This document shows, piece after piece, positions 35,432 to 45,586 of a stretch of DNA of 64,000 nucleotides. Below the pieces are notes generated by a model. The model saw only the letters and a list, made by a program, of their open reading frames with translations. It ran no database searches and was not told the DNA's origin. Source of the stretch: an uncultured Schlesneria sp. (GTDB lineage Bacteria > Planctomycetota > Planctomycetia > Planctomycetales > Planctomycetaceae); the NCBI GenBank assembly GCA_903904835.1, contig CAIVEI010000189.1, positions 1-64,000 of the forward strand, in the 5' to 3' direction. The position numbers and the translations under genes are program-made. Within the stretch, counting starts at the first letter, position 1, and the number at the start of each line of letters is the position of its first letter.

Positions 35432-36907
35432 TCACAAGAATTGAACTCGTCGGTCTAGTTGGATTCGCCAATATTCCAGAATCGCGTCGACGAATGGGAC
35501 CCGGGATTTGGCGGGGTTGATCATTCCCGCAGCTTTCTTCTCTGGCACTTTTTTCTCGGGATCAGTCGCTCGTTCAACAGGCTGCTCAACAATCGGCTTT
35601 CCATCTGCCAATTGCTTCTTGATTCCTTCGAGAGCTGCGTTCAGTTGTCTATCAACGAACGTCGATTGCGGAACAGTTCCGTCCTTGCGAATCACTTCGC
35701 GGTCACGACGAGAATTATCCAGGTCACGCAGTTCCTCGTTTGACATCTTCTGCTCGTAGCCGGGGTCAGGCATGACGCCCCATTCGTCTTTTTCTGTTGC
35801 TTTGGGGAACCGGTGAATGTTCTTACCGCTTGGACGGTGATAGCTGGCGGTCGTCAGTTTCAGAGCACTTTTGCCACCTTCCAGTTCGACGACGTTTTGC
35901 ACGCTGCCTTTACCCCAGGTTCTCTCGCCGACGATAATTGCTCGTTTGTAGTCCTGAAGGCAAGCACTGACGATTTCGGCGGCCGACGCGCTGTATCGAT
36001 TGACGAGCACCGCCATCGGAAAACCACTGAAAGTTCCTGCTCTCTTGGCTTCGACGAAATGCTCTTCTGTGTTGCGTCCCTTGGTGCTGACGATGACGCC
36101 ATTTGAAATGAAGAAATCGGCGATGGCGGTCGCGGCGGTCAACAGGCCCCCGGGATTGAATCGCATATCCAGCACCAGCGCCCGCATTCCCTCTTTTTGC
36201 AGCTTGGTTAATGCATCGTGCAATTCTTCTGCGCTGTTTCGTCCGAAGCTGGTCAGGCGGATGTAGCCGATCTTTTCCTTCTCGTCGAGCATGAATGACC
36301 ATTCACCTTTCGCATCGTAATGGTCCCCCAGAACGGTTGGGGTTTTGATCACGTCTCGCGTGACTTCGATGGTCACTGGGGTCTCAGAACCTTCATGCTG
36401 CAACTTGATTTTGACCATGGCGCCTGGCTTGCCACGCATCAGCGATATGGCCGAATCCATTTCGCGACCTTCCTGGAAGTCGGCGGTCAGTTTGTCATCG
36501 ATTTCCAAAATGCGATCGCCTGCCAGAACACCAGCCTTGTAAGCGGGAGTCCCTGGCAGAGGGGTCATCACCATTAGCTGGCGAGTCCGTGGATCAATGG
36601 TGACCTGGATGCCGATCCCACCGAATTCCTGCTCGACATGTTCGGTGAAACTTCGCAGTTCCTGCTTGTCGATGTAGGACGAATAAGGATCGAGCTTCAG
36701 CAGCATGCCTCGCATCGCAGCTTCAATCAATTCCCGCTTGTCGACCTGAGTGACGTAATTACGGTCGATCTGCTCGAAGGTATCTACGAAGACTTTCATC
36801 AATTCGTAGTATTCATCTTCGGTTGCGGCACGAGCCGAATTCACAGACAACCCGCTGCCAACCACGATCAACAGAACCGCCAGCCCAAATCGCCGCCACT
36901 GCATCAT
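35432..36907 (-). CDS. S41 family C-terminal processing peptidase
   Basis: About 491 residues from the ATG at 36907, which has GAAGGAAA just upstream; a longer frame from 36964 adds a charged stretch before the signal peptide. The signal ends near SARA. A PDZ domain (GGIGIQVTID … GDRILEIDDKL) is followed by the S41 fold, with nucleophile serine in NRYSASAAEI and the general-base lysine in WGKGSVQ. It is a periplasmic tail-specific protease. The C-terminal 60 residues are charged and basic. Confidence 0.93.
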   Translation of the reverse strand: MMQWRRFGLAVLLIVVGSGLSVNSARAATEDEYYELMKVFVDTFEQIDRNYVTQVDKRELIEAAMRGMLLKLDPYSSYIDKQELRSFTEHVEQEFGGIGIQVTIDPRTRQLMVMTPLPGTPAYKAGVLAGDRILEIDDKLTADFQEGREMDSAISLMRGKPGAMVKIKLQHEGSETPVTIEVTRDVIKTPTVLGDHYDAKGEWSFMLDEKEKIGYIRLTSFGRNSAEELHDALTKLQKEGMRALVLDMRFNPGGLLTAATAIADFFISNGVIVSTKGRNTEEHFVEAKRAGTFSGFPMAVLVNRYSASAAEIVSACLQDYKRAIIVGERTWGKGSVQNVVELEGGKSALKLTTASYHRPSGKNIHRFPKATEKDEWGVMPDPGYEQKMSNEELRDLDNSRRDREVIRKDGTVPQSTFVDRQLNAALEGIKKQLADGKPIVEQPVERATDPEKKVPEKKAAGMINPAKSRVPFVDAILEYWRIQLDRRVQFL

Positions 36908-37036
36908 CTCGTTTCCTTCGCTCAGTTCGATCTGTCGTTCCCTCGATTTGCTCGCATCCGGCATCGCCGGATTATGAATCTTCTATGAACGAAGAATACG
37001 TCTTTCACACCGTAGCGGCAAGACTTGCATTGCAAA

Positions 37037-38482
37037 TCAAGCCTCAATAAGTTTCTGTATCGCATTCGTCGCCGCTTCAATCACCGTTTCAAGACAGCCT
37101 TGAGCGAGTACCGAAACTTCTTCTTCGTAAAGCCCCAATCCGTAACTTGTCGCTTCGGGCAGATACCAGACGGTTGAGCCATTAGCGATTGTTCCGATGA
37201 TCAAGGGAACATTCGGAAATCTCGCGCGTAACGTTCGTTGCAGGATATTGTAGTGTTCGCCGTCCAGAGCCAGCCAGACGGCATTGCCGATCCGCCACGC
37301 GATCACCGGATACGGATAACTTTCACCTGGCGGCAGCGGCGCAAAGCGAATTAAACGCCGGGTCGTTCGTTCGACCATCGCATGTGCATTACGAATCGCT
37401 TCGGCATCCCCTTTGATGATCGCTGCCTGCTCTTCAACTCGATGCTGCAATTCTTCCATTTCGAGGTCGGCACGCGAAGGGAGTTCGCTACGATACTTCA
37501 GCGGCACAATGTCTCGCCGATCGATCCATCGCGAATGTTGTGAGGCACGTTCGACAGGTTCCGGCGAGTACTTCCAGATGCCGAGAGTTGCGCCAGAAAT
37601 CACAGGCCCGACATATTCAAATTCTTCACCCGCTGCTGGTAGCGATTCCAGCACTGCAAGTGCGGCATATCCCAATTGCCGACCGTTTCGATCGGCAACT
37701 TCGACATCACCAACAAATCCGTGTTTGGGACCAATGTCACCTGATGCCCCTTGGATAAACAGGCAGGGGACGTTGGATACCCCTTCTACGACTTCCCGCA
37801 TGGCGCCGATGTAGTCAGGACTGATCAGCGTATTTTCCCACGCCAACGTCGTTGGATGACAGGCGTAGTTCACGAATGTTGCGATCGGCGAACCTGTATC
37901 GGAGGTGACGCGACCAACGATCACGGTGTCATCGGCCACGCCGTTTGGGTTGTAACCACAAACGTAATGGCCACGTTCGACATCCAAATAATCACGATTC
38001 TGTGCCAGGCTGCATTTGCCCTGACCGTAGACAATCGATGCCGGGACAGTACGACGATGCGACTCCCGAACCAGATCACCGATCTTCGTGGCCAGATCAT
38101 TCAGGTAAGGTTCAATCAAGTCACCCCCCGGAAGATCCTTCCGTTCCAGCCCCATCAATCCCGCGCCATGAGTGTGTGAGAAAAAGACGATCAGCGATTC
38201 GTGACCCAATCCAGTTGCAGAACCGACCGAGTCAAGCAACTGATTCATTTCCTTCGGCCACAGCAAGCAGTGATCAAGAGCAATCAGCACCCTTGGGGGT
38301 TGTTGATCGTCTGACAGACTCTGCAAGTACAGAACAGTCGCCGTAAGCGGCCGATGCACTCCGGTGGATTGGTTGTGTGTCGCGGCTCCCCACATGCGAT
38401 GGAATGTCCCGACGACGGGGGTGACATCACAGCGAGCAACGCCAGCCAGACAACGACTTTGAGGGATTTCGACTCGGTGCAT
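37037..38482 (-). CDS. Neutral ceramidase-like domain protein
   Basis: About 481 residues from the ATG at 38482; a TTG frame at 38509 adds nine codons. The N-terminal domain resembles neutral/alkaline non-lysosomal ceramidases: GVARCDVTPVVG, SHTHGAG, YACHPTTL and FIQGASGDIGP, with histidines suited to a zinc site. I see no signal peptide. Planctomycetes have many such proteins of unknown substrate, so ceramidase activity is not assured. Confidence 0.8.
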   Translation of the reverse strand: MHRVEIPQSRCLAGVARCDVTPVVGTFHRMWGAATHNQSTGVHRPLTATVLYLQSLSDDQQPPRVLIALDHCLLWPKEMNQLLDSVGSATGLGHESLIVFFSHTHGAGLMGLERKDLPGGDLIEPYLNDLATKIGDLVRESHRRTVPASIVYGQGKCSLAQNRDYLDVERGHYVCGYNPNGVADDTVIVGRVTSDTGSPIATFVNYACHPTTLAWENTLISPDYIGAMREVVEGVSNVPCLFIQGASGDIGPKHGFVGDVEVADRNGRQLGYAALAVLESLPAAGEEFEYVGPVISGATLGIWKYSPEPVERASQHSRWIDRRDIVPLKYRSELPSRADLEMEELQHRVEEQAAIIKGDAEAIRNAHAMVERTTRRLIRFAPLPPGESYPYPVIAWRIGNAVWLALDGEHYNILQRTLRARFPNVPLIIGTIANGSTVWYLPEATSYGLGLYEEEVSVLAQGCLETVIEAATNAIQKLIEA

Positions 38483-38690
38483 CAATTGGATTTCCAGGTA
38501 AGTTCTCAACCAGCCACATTATGTGAGGGGCGGAGCCGAACTGCCAATGATGAGAACGATCAGTGATACGGCGTCTTCGGAAAGCCAAACCCAATAGAAA
38601 TAACGGTGCTTAACTTGTGCTTTTTTGAAAAACCTGAATAGGATCTATAGGACGAATGTGGCTTGATCGAACGGGTGACATAAGTCGAAT

Positions 38691-38715
38691 AGGTCTTATG
38701 AGTCGTATAAGACCT
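38691..38715. repeat. AGGTCTTAT/ATAAGACCT inverted repeat
   Basis: A 9-bp stem with 7-nt loop in the gap between the ceramidase-like and MoaD-like genes. The same words make up the perfect 42-bp palindrome at 45587-45628, so the two are copies of one dispersed family. This copy has a diverged outer part (GTCGAATAGG in place of GTCGTATAGG). Confidence 0.65.
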
Positions 38716-38770
38716 CTCACAGTTCGGTCAATGCTGTGCCGGGTCTATTGGAATTAACACAAATACGGCT

Positions 38771-39067
38771 TTATCCACCCGCAACCGCGCCGACGACGAA
38801 AAAGGGCTCAACTCCTGCTACGACTGCATCGGGTAACGGAGCGTCCGCCGGCTCAAAAGAAAGATCTTCGCCACAGGCGAAGAACCTCAGGAACGGTCTT
38901 CGCTTGAGGGTCACGTGATCCCGAATCGTGCCGCGAAGCATGGGATATTCGGCCTCAAGTTTGTCGAGAATCGCGTTTCGTGTTGCAGTTCCTTCAACCT
39001 CGACCGTGACCTCGCTACCGACCTTTGCCAGGGTTCGCAGATGTGGCGGAAGAACAATACGAATCAT
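38771..39067 (-). CDS. MoaD/ThiS family sulfur-carrier protein
   Basis: A beta-grasp protein of about 98 residues from the ATG at 39067, which overlaps the BNR gene stop as ATGA. The longer frame from 39127 would lie inside that gene. It starts [17 protein letters not shown], has a family-like middle ([15 protein letters not shown]) and ends in Gly-Gly, the adenylated and thiocarboxylated terminus of sulfur carriers. No partner MoeB/ThiF or molybdopterin gene is in the window. The coupling to the BNR protein is noted as a finding. Confidence 0.85.
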   Translation of the reverse strand: MIRIVLPPHLRTLAKVGSEVTVEVEGTATRNAILDKLEAEYPMLRGTIRDHVTLKRRPFLRFFACGEDLSFEPADAPLPDAVVAGVEPFFVVGAVAGG

Positions 39068-40179
39068 GGTAGCGTCTGGACCTCGACTGCGACGACTGGG
39101 GGAAGATCCCGCACGATCGGCGTCCAATGGTCCCCGGAGTTGGCTGACGCATACACCTGGCCTCCGGTTGTGCCGAAGTAGACTCCGCAGTCATCAAGCG
39201 AATCGACGGCCATCGCATCGCGTAAAACGTTCACGTAACAGTCGCGTTGTGGAAGTCCATTTGTGAGAGCTTCCCAATCGTTTCCGCCCGTTCGGCTGCG
39301 AAAGACTTGCAGCTTTCCATCCAGTGGATAGTGTTCGGAGTCACTTTTGATCGGGACGACGTAAACCGTTTCAGGTTCATGAGCGTGGACGTCGATGGTA
39401 AATCCAAAGTCGGTCGGCAGGTTGCCGCTGACCTCGTGCCACGAGTCACCGGCGTCGTCACTGCGCATCACATCCCAATGCTTCTGCATGAACAGGACGT
39501 TTGGGCGAGATCGGTGTGCGGCAATCTTGTGGACGCAGTGGCCGACTTCGGCTGTAGGGTCCGGGATATGGTTTGATCTGAGGCCTCGATTGATTGGCTT
39601 CCATGTCAGGCCACCGTCGTCTGTTCGAAATGCCCCTGCGGCAGAAATAGCGATAAAAATTCTTCGCGGGTCGACCGGGTCAATCAGGATCGTATGCAGG
39701 CACATCCCCCCTGCTCCGGGAGTCCAGTTGGCTCCAGTCCCTTGAGTTCGCAAACCAGAAAGTTCGTGCCATGACTTTCCGCCGTCACTGGTCCGAAACA
39801 AGGCGGCGTCTTCGACTCCGGCATACACCGTGTCGGGGTCGGATAGCGACGGTTCGAGATGCCAGACTCGTTTGAATTCCCATGGGTGCGGTGTCCCATC
39901 GTACCACTGATGAGTCCCCGGAACGCCGTCGTAGACAAACTTGTTATCGACCGGTTCCCATGTCTTGCCACCATCGTTGGAACGCTGAATCAATTGCCCG
40001 AACCAACCGCTTGATTGAGAGGCATAAATCCGATTCCGATCAACAGGCGAACCCTTCAGATGATAGATTTCCCAGCCGCCGAAAAAGGGGCCGTTGACAT
40101 CCCAGTTTTCACGTTTTCCATCCGAAGTGAGGATAAATGCACCTTTACGCGTACCGACAAGAACACGAACCTGGGCCAT
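39064..40179 (-). CDS. BNR/Asp-box repeat beta-propeller protein
   Basis: A 371-residue protein with at least four BNR/Asp-box repeats ([32 protein letters not shown]) and sialidase/VPS10-like strand patterns. There is no signal peptide and the catalytic arginines of true sialidases are not evident, so it is a propeller of unknown ligand. It is translationally coupled to the MoaD-like gene by an ATGA overlap. Confidence 0.88.
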   Translation of the reverse strand: MAQVRVLVGTRKGAFILTSDGKRENWDVNGPFFGGWEIYHLKGSPVDRNRIYASQSSGWFGQLIQRSNDGGKTWEPVDNKFVYDGVPGTHQWYDGTPHPWEFKRVWHLEPSLSDPDTVYAGVEDAALFRTSDGGKSWHELSGLRTQGTGANWTPGAGGMCLHTILIDPVDPRRIFIAISAAGAFRTDDGGLTWKPINRGLRSNHIPDPTAEVGHCVHKIAAHRSRPNVLFMQKHWDVMRSDDAGDSWHEVSGNLPTDFGFTIDVHAHEPETVYVVPIKSDSEHYPLDGKLQVFRSRTGGNDWEALTNGLPQRDCYVNVLRDAMAVDSLDDCGVYFGTTGGQVYASANSGDHWTPIVRDLPPVVAVEVQTLP

Positions 40180-40217
40180 GAGATTTTCCCGTTTGCGTTA
40201 TTTTAATGTCGCGGAGG

Positions 40218-40305
40218 CTTCCAGCCGCCGTGAGTTTTTTTCCGTTCATTCATCGCAAAAAAAATGAGTGTGTTGCTGAAACGCAAATTTCACGGAGGCT
40301 GGAAG
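40218..40305. repeat. Inverted pair of the GGCTGGAAG repeat
   Basis: CTTCCAGCCGCCGTG (40218-40232) and CACGGAGGCTGGAAG (40291-40305) are reverse complements over 15 bp with one mismatch, 58 bp apart. They flank an A/T-rich core with runs of seven T and eight A. The right copy runs into the VOC stop codon. The design recalls a two-unit BIME of REP sequences. Confidence 0.65.
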
Positions 40306-40311
40306 ACTCTG

Positions 40312-40731
40312 CTACGATTGCGGTACCACCATGATCATCCAAATCACGTCGAATCGATCTGCGACCATACCAAAACTTGATGAGAAAAACGTGTTCGTCA
40401 GCGGCATCTGGACCTGACCGTTCTGACTGAGTGCTTCGAACCGCAGCGTTGCTTCGGCGTCACTTGAAACGCTGAGAGACAAATTAATGCCATGAAATTT
40501 TGGACATCCTGAGTTGCTGCTATCGGTCATGAAGATAATCGTATCGCCAATTTGCACTGCGGCGTGCATGATCTTGTTTTCGAACTCTGGAGAACTCAAG
40601 CCCCCCGATTCGGGATCTGGACTCTCTTTGAACCGCATCAGCATTCCCACTTTCGCACCCAGCGCCTCACGGTAAAACTCAATCGCTTCCTCGCAGCGGC
40701 CGTCAAAGTCCAAATAGGGTTGGATATGCAC
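40312..40731 (-). CDS. VOC family protein (PhnB/YjdN-like)
   Basis: A 139-residue member of the vicinal oxygen chelate superfamily: PYLDFDGRCEEAIEFYREALGAK at the start (first 15 residues after HIQ), FKESPDPE, IMHAAVQIGDTIIFMTDS, and an end DRFDVIWMIMV. These YjdN/'demethylubiquinone methyltransferase-like' proteins have no settled function. Its stop codon lies inside a dispersed repeat. Confidence 0.88.
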   Translation of the reverse strand: MHIQPYLDFDGRCEEAIEFYREALGAKVGMLMRFKESPDPESGGLSSPEFENKIMHAAVQIGDTIIFMTDSSNSGCPKFHGINLSLSVSSDAEATLRFEALSQNGQVQMPLTNTFFSSSFGMVADRFDVIWMIMVVPQS

Positions 40732-40948
40732 GCATTGTCCTTTTGTACAACAGGAATCGATCGGGCAGTCGGTTCAAGAGGGCCGCTGCTACGATTGTTG
40801 GGCATCCGCAAACGTATCCATCCCGGTAAAAACGGTCAATCAACACTTTTTCTAATTTTCATGAACGGTGACTGATACCGACAATTGCGTCGCGGATTGA
40901 TTAGAATTTGGATGAAACTTTAATGAGTCGGGTTGCGGATGAATTTCT

Positions 40949-43900
40949 ATGACGAGAAAGAGCACGGAAAGTTTTCGATTTTCGAAGCCGATTCGGAAAC
41001 ACAACGGCATGAAACAATCATGTATCAACGTCATTGGTGCCGTTCCGCACGTTGGTGCGTTTTTGGTAACGCTTGTGTTTTCATCGACGTTCGTGTTTGC
41101 GAATGACGACATGCAAACCCACGACTTTGTCGAAGTCGTTCAACCACTGCTTCAATCGAAATGCATTTCCTGTCATGGTTTGGAGAAGCAGGAAGGTGGC
41201 TTACGACTTGATTCGTTGACGGCAGCAAAGCGAGGGGGCGATCGTGGCGCTGCGATCGTTCCTGGCGATCCAGGCAAAAGTCGTTTGATCGAAGCCGTTC
41301 GTTTCACGAATCCCGACTTGCAAATGCCACCAAAGTCCCGACTTTCCGACCGGGAAATCGAAGTTCTGGAGCACTGGGTCAAGGCGGGCGCAGTCTGGCC
41401 AGAGCTGGCGACTGTGCTGTTCGAAGACGAATCGCAGTTTGTATCAGCGCTGATTAATGGTAACGGGACGGCGCGATTGACCACAGACGATCCGTTTGCA
41501 GGCAAGCTGGCGCTGGGTATGACTCCTTTGCAGAGAGATCAAGTATCGATTCCTGGTTGGAACTATCGGATTCGAGAGAACCCCGAGTCGGGTGAATTTC
41601 GTTTTTTGCGACTCGCCTGGAAGAAGCGTGGTGCGGGAAGCGTCATGATTGAACTGGCTTCAAGTGGACAGTGGCCCGATCCACAAGTTGCCAAAGGACG
41701 GTATGTCGCAGGGCCGAATACGACTGGCTTGGCCGCGATTCAGGTTGCGGAACAAGCTCCCACAGAATGGACTGTCGTGACGTTTGATCTCTGGAAGGAC
41801 CTTGGCGATGTCATACTGACGGGAATTGCGCCGACATGCGATCAGGGCGAGGAGGCATTTTTTGATTCCATTATTCTCGGCCCGACAATCGAAAGCCTGG
41901 ATGCGTATCGACCTGGTTTCGGACTGCCGAGTGTTCTCGCACCCAAACCAGCGGGTCCCTGGATTGGCGATGCCTTGACCGACGCGAGCAACCCGATTCG
42001 CAAAATATTTCGAGGCGAAAGACTCGATCTCTGGTCTTTGAAAAAGCCTGTCATTGATGAAGTGACATACCAAGGTCATGAAGGTCTGACAACGGAGTCA
42101 GTGAACCACCTTTCTGCTCAAGTCATCGATCTATTGATCCGCAAACGATTGGCTGAAGCGGGGATCGCTCCTTCAGTTCCGGCAGACCGACGAACCTTGA
42201 TCCGCCGACTCAGTTTTGACCTGACCGGGTTGCCGCCGACGCCAGATGAGGTCCGCCATTTTATCCAGGATTCGTCGCCGAACGCGTACGAATCCCTGGT
42301 TGACCGGTTGTTGGATTCGCCACGTTATGGCGAGCGTTGGGCGCGACATTGGCTCGACGTCGTTCGCTATGCCGATACTGAAGGATTTGAGCGTGATGAA
42401 TTCCGGCCATTGGCCTGGCAATACCGGGATTACGTCATTCGTTCGTTCAACCTAGACAAGCCGTACGACCAGTTTATTCGAGAACAGCTTGCTGGGGATG
42501 AACTTGTTAATGCCCCACCGAAGAACGCTGACGAAGCCGACAAGTTGATTGCAACGGGTTTCTTGAGACTGGGCCAATGGGACAGTACCGCCCCGATTTT
42601 TCAGGAAGAAGTTCGGCATCGGGATCAGCAACTGGCGGATCTGGCAAACACAACGGGCTCCGCATTTCTTGGGTTAACGTTTTCTTGCTGCCAATGTCAT
42701 GATCACAAGTACGATCCTCTTTCTCAGGCCGATCATTTTCGTCTGCGAGCGTTCTTTGCGGGAGTAACTCCTCGGAACGATCTGGTCATTGAATTGGCCG
42801 ACGAACTTGAAGAGATCGCCAAACACAACGCGGTTGTTGATGACGAAGCGGCTCCTCTGAAGGAGGAACAGTCGAAACTGGACAAGGACAAAAAAGAGGA
42901 TCAGCCTCGATACGAGGAACTTGCTAAAACGATTGGGGAGATTGAAAAGAAAAAACGCTCGCCACGTATGACAATGGGAGCGACCGATTTCGGTGCAGAA
43001 GCTCCCGCGACGCATGTTTTTTATCAAGGTGACTTTTCGCAACCGCGTGAGGAAGTTCCACCGGGATACGTCTCGGTTCTTGACCCAAATCCGGCGGCGA
43101 TCGAACCGCCTCGAGCTGATACAACGGGCCGAAGGCTGGCGCTGGCCAAATGGATTGCCTCATCAGATAATCCGTGGACCGCTCGAACCCTGGTCAACCG
43201 CGTCTGGCAGCATCACTTTGGAGTCGGGCTTGTCGCCACTGCGAACGACTTTGGCTTTAGCGGAGCGAGGCCGACAAATCCTGAGTTACTCGATTGGCTG
43301 GCCGTCGCCTTTATCAACGATGGATGGTCGATCAAGAAATTGCATCGAACAATCGTCTGTTCGGCGACTTATCGGCAAGCGAGCGACGCAGTTGGTCTCG
43401 ATTCTGTGGCACAAATCAATGTCCACAGTCAGGAAAAAGATCCTGCAAATACGCTCCTTTGGCGACAGAACGTCGTTCGTCTTGATGCTGAGACGTTGCG
43501 AGACAGCTTACTTTCGGTATCAGGTGCACTGAAGACTGTCGACTCAGGCAAGCCGCGCTGGCCGCATGTGCCGATTGAACTGTTGCACGCCCAACCGGGA
43601 ATATTGGAGGCGAAAGACGGCGGTGACGGGGGACGGATGCAGGGCTGGTACGAAGACCCGGTTGAAGAGACTGATGTCCGAAGTGTGTTTCTCGTCCGCA
43701 AACGAGCCATGCCAATCCCGTTCCTGCAAGCGTTCGATCTCCCCGATACGACGGTCTCGTGTGCTCGCCGCGATACGACGGTCGTGGCTCCTCAAGCATT
43801 GATGCTGTTCAACAGTCCTGAATCGATTCGCTTTGCGTTGATCCTGGCCGAACGAGTGGCTGAAGAGGCTGGTCTCGATCCAGATAGACGAGTCGAAGCC

Positions 43901-44083
43901 TTGTTTCAGCGAGCGCTAAGCCGATCTCCCGAAGCGAAAGAAAAAGCGATTTGCCAGGATTTACTCCGTCGTCATACAGATCAACATCGAATGGATGGAG
44001 CCGCAGATAGAGCAGAATTGTTTGCACTGCGCGACCTGTGTCGAGCAGTACTCAATCTGAACGAATTCATGTATATCGACTAA
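40949..44083 (+). CDS. PSD1 / planctomycete cytochrome c domain protein (DUF1549, DUF1553)
   Basis: A 1044-residue exported protein. If translation starts at the ATG at 41009 a normal signal peptide (MKQSCINVIGAVPHVG…FVFA) results. Residues 55-130 are the PSCyt1 domain with one heme site (CISCHG). A beta-rich region follows. DUF1549 (about 395-600; RYGERWARHWLDVVRYADT start) and DUF1553 (about 740-1010; NRVWQHHFGVGLV) complete it. The gene is followed by a DUF1501 gene with 24 bp between them. The pair is abundant in planctomycetes, probably for extracellular polymer use, but its reaction is not established. Confidence 0.95.
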   Translation: MTRKSTESFRFSKPIRKHNGMKQSCINVIGAVPHVGAFLVTLVFSSTFVFANDDMQTHDFVEVVQPLLQSKCISCHGLEKQEGGLRLDSLTAAKRGGDRGAAIVPGDPGKSRLIEAVRFTNPDLQMPPKSRLSDREIEVLEHWVKAGAVWPELATVLFEDESQFVSALINGNGTARLTTDDPFAGKLALGMTPLQRDQVSIPGWNYRIRENPESGEFRFLRLAWKKRGAGSVMIELASSGQWPDPQVAKGRYVAGPNTTGLAAIQVAEQAPTEWTVVTFDLWKDLGDVILTGIAPTCDQGEEAFFDSIILGPTIESLDAYRPGFGLPSVLAPKPAGPWIGDALTDASNPIRKIFRGERLDLWSLKKPVIDEVTYQGHEGLTTESVNHLSAQVIDLLIRKRLAEAGIAPSVPADRRTLIRRLSFDLTGLPPTPDEVRHFIQDSSPNAYESLVDRLLDSPRYGERWARHWLDVVRYADTEGFERDEFRPLAWQYRDYVIRSFNLDKPYDQFIREQLAGDELVNAPPKNADEADKLIATGFLRLGQWDSTAPIFQEEVRHRDQQLADLANTTGSAFLGLTFSCCQCHDHKYDPLSQADHFRLRAFFAGVTPRNDLVIELADELEEIAKHNAVVDDEAAPLKEEQSKLDKDKKEDQPRYEELAKTIGEIEKKKRSPRMTMGATDFGAEAPATHVFYQGDFSQPREEVPPGYVSVLDPNPAAIEPPRADTTGRRLALAKWIASSDNPWTARTLVNRVWQHHFGVGLVATANDFGFSGARPTNPELLDWLAVAFINDGWSIKKLHRTIVCSATYRQASDAVGLDSVAQINVHSQEKDPANTLLWRQNVVRLDAETLRDSLLSVSGALKTVDSGKPRWPHVPIELLHAQPGILEAKDGGDGGRMQGWYEDPVEETDVRSVFLVRKRAMPIPFLQAFDLPDTTVSCARRDTTVVAPQALMLFNSPESIRFALILAERVAEEAGLDPDRRVEALFQRALSRSPEAKEKAICQDLLRRHTDQHRMDGAADRAELFALRDLCRAVLNLNEFMYID

Positions 44084-44107
44084 TTGGTCAGTCTTTCCGA
44101 GGCCATA

Positions 44108-45556
44108 ATGCCGTTTAACAACCTTAATCGTCGAGACTTTCTTCAGCGATCCGGAGGTGGCTTCGGCAGCGTCGTGTTGGCCGCGTTGCTGGCAGAAGAA
44201 GCTCGTGCGGCTTCACCGCAACAGACAACGATCGATCCGCTGAATCCTTTGGTCGAGCGCTTGTCGCACGTTGCCCCCAGGGCGAAACAGGTCATCTTTC
44301 TGTTTCAATACGGAGGTCCTTCGACGTTTGACCTGATCGATTACAAACCGGAATTGATCCGGCTGAATGGGCAACCCGTTCCAGAGTCGTTCAAAAATCA
44401 CAACGACAAGGTCGGTGGAGTCCTCAATCACTGCAAGGACGAGCTGATGTCCGGCCCATGGAATTGGGCTCAGCATGGTGAAAGCGGTTTGTGGTTTTCG
44501 GATTTGCTGCCCCATACCGCTCAGCATGCTGACGAGTTGTGCCTGGTTCGATCGATGTATAGCGAAAGTTCGAACCACGCCCCAGCGACCTATTTGATGA
44601 ATACGGGATCAATTTTAAGTGGCAAGCCCAGCATGGGATCATGGGTGACCTATGGCCTTGGTTCACTTAATCAGAACCTGCCCGGCTATGTCCTGCTGTA
44701 TAAAGTTGGGGGCTTGGGCGGGTCGGCCAATTGGAGTAACGGATTTCTGCCTGCGGCGTTTCAAGGGACACAGTTCCGTTACGAAGGTCCACCCGCACTG
44801 AATCTGGAACCTCCGGCGGATCTGGTTGGCGTTCAGCGTTCGACACTTGATGTCGTTCAGCAACTCAATCGAAAACATGCGGTAGAACGACCTGGTGTGC
44901 TCGATCTTTATGGTCGGATCGCCTCATACGAACTGGCCTATCGAATGCAGTCTGAAGCAATCGACGTCGGCGAATTGGCTCAAGAAACGCAGCAGACTCA
45001 CAACGCATACGGACTCAACGACGAGAATAAGAACAAGGCATTGTTCGGGAGAATGTGCCTGTTATTGCGTCGATTAATCGAGAAGGGCGTTCGCTTCGTA
45101 CAACTTTATAATGCCGTCGACAAACTGGGCTGGGACGGACATGATAATAACACCGATTACCACCAGCGAAATGCGGTTCAAACGGATCAACCGATTGCCG
45201 CCTTATTATCTGATCTGAAGCAACGAGGACTTTTAGACACGACGCTCGTCATTTGGGCGGGTGAATTCGGTCGTACGCCGATGATGCAGGGTAATAATGG
45301 GCGCAACCATAATCCCTATGGTTTCACGATCTGGATGGCAGGTGGTGGTGTGAAGTCGGGACAAGCCATTGGTGCGACTGACGAAATTGGTCTGCGGGCC
45401 GTCGACCAGCCCCAACCCGTCAAGAACCTTCATGCAACAATTCTGACTGCATTAGGACTACGTCCGGACGACCTTTTCTTTGAAACGAACGGTCGGCAAG
45501 AACGATTGACGGGTGTTGCCCAAAGCTGGAAGACGATTCCTGGTGTTTTTGGGTGA
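44108..45556 (+). CDS. DUF1501 protein, Tat-exported
   Basis: About 482 residues from the ATG at 44108, which places a twin-arginine signal at the very start (NRRDFLQRSGGGFG). The DUF1501 fold (alkaline phosphatase/sulfatase-like) has FQYGGPSTFDL, AGEFGRTP and GRDHNPYGF-like GRNHNPYGFT motifs. It pairs with the PSD1 gene in the usual planctomycete order. The frame opens earlier, at 44084, but this would move the Tat motif inward. Confidence 0.94.
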   Translation: MPFNNLNRRDFLQRSGGGFGSVVLAALLAEEARAASPQQTTIDPLNPLVERLSHVAPRAKQVIFLFQYGGPSTFDLIDYKPELIRLNGQPVPESFKNHNDKVGGVLNHCKDELMSGPWNWAQHGESGLWFSDLLPHTAQHADELCLVRSMYSESSNHAPATYLMNTGSILSGKPSMGSWVTYGLGSLNQNLPGYVLLYKVGGLGGSANWSNGFLPAAFQGTQFRYEGPPALNLEPPADLVGVQRSTLDVVQQLNRKHAVERPGVLDLYGRIASYELAYRMQSEAIDVGELAQETQQTHNAYGLNDENKNKALFGRMCLLLRRLIEKGVRFVQLYNAVDKLGWDGHDNNTDYHQRNAVQTDQPIAALLSDLKQRGLLDTTLVIWAGEFGRTPMMQGNNGRNHNPYGFTIWMAGGGVKSGQAIGATDEIGLRAVDQPQPVKNLHATILTALGLRPDDLFFETNGRQERLTGVAQSWKTIPGVFG

Positions 45557-45586
45557 TGACGGATGATCGCGGTCACGAACCTGAAT

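Noticed and set aside
37037-38482. Assigning true ceramidase function
   Set aside because: Only the N-terminal-like domain resembles ceramidase, there is no signal peptide, and planctomycetes hold many such proteins without tested activity.
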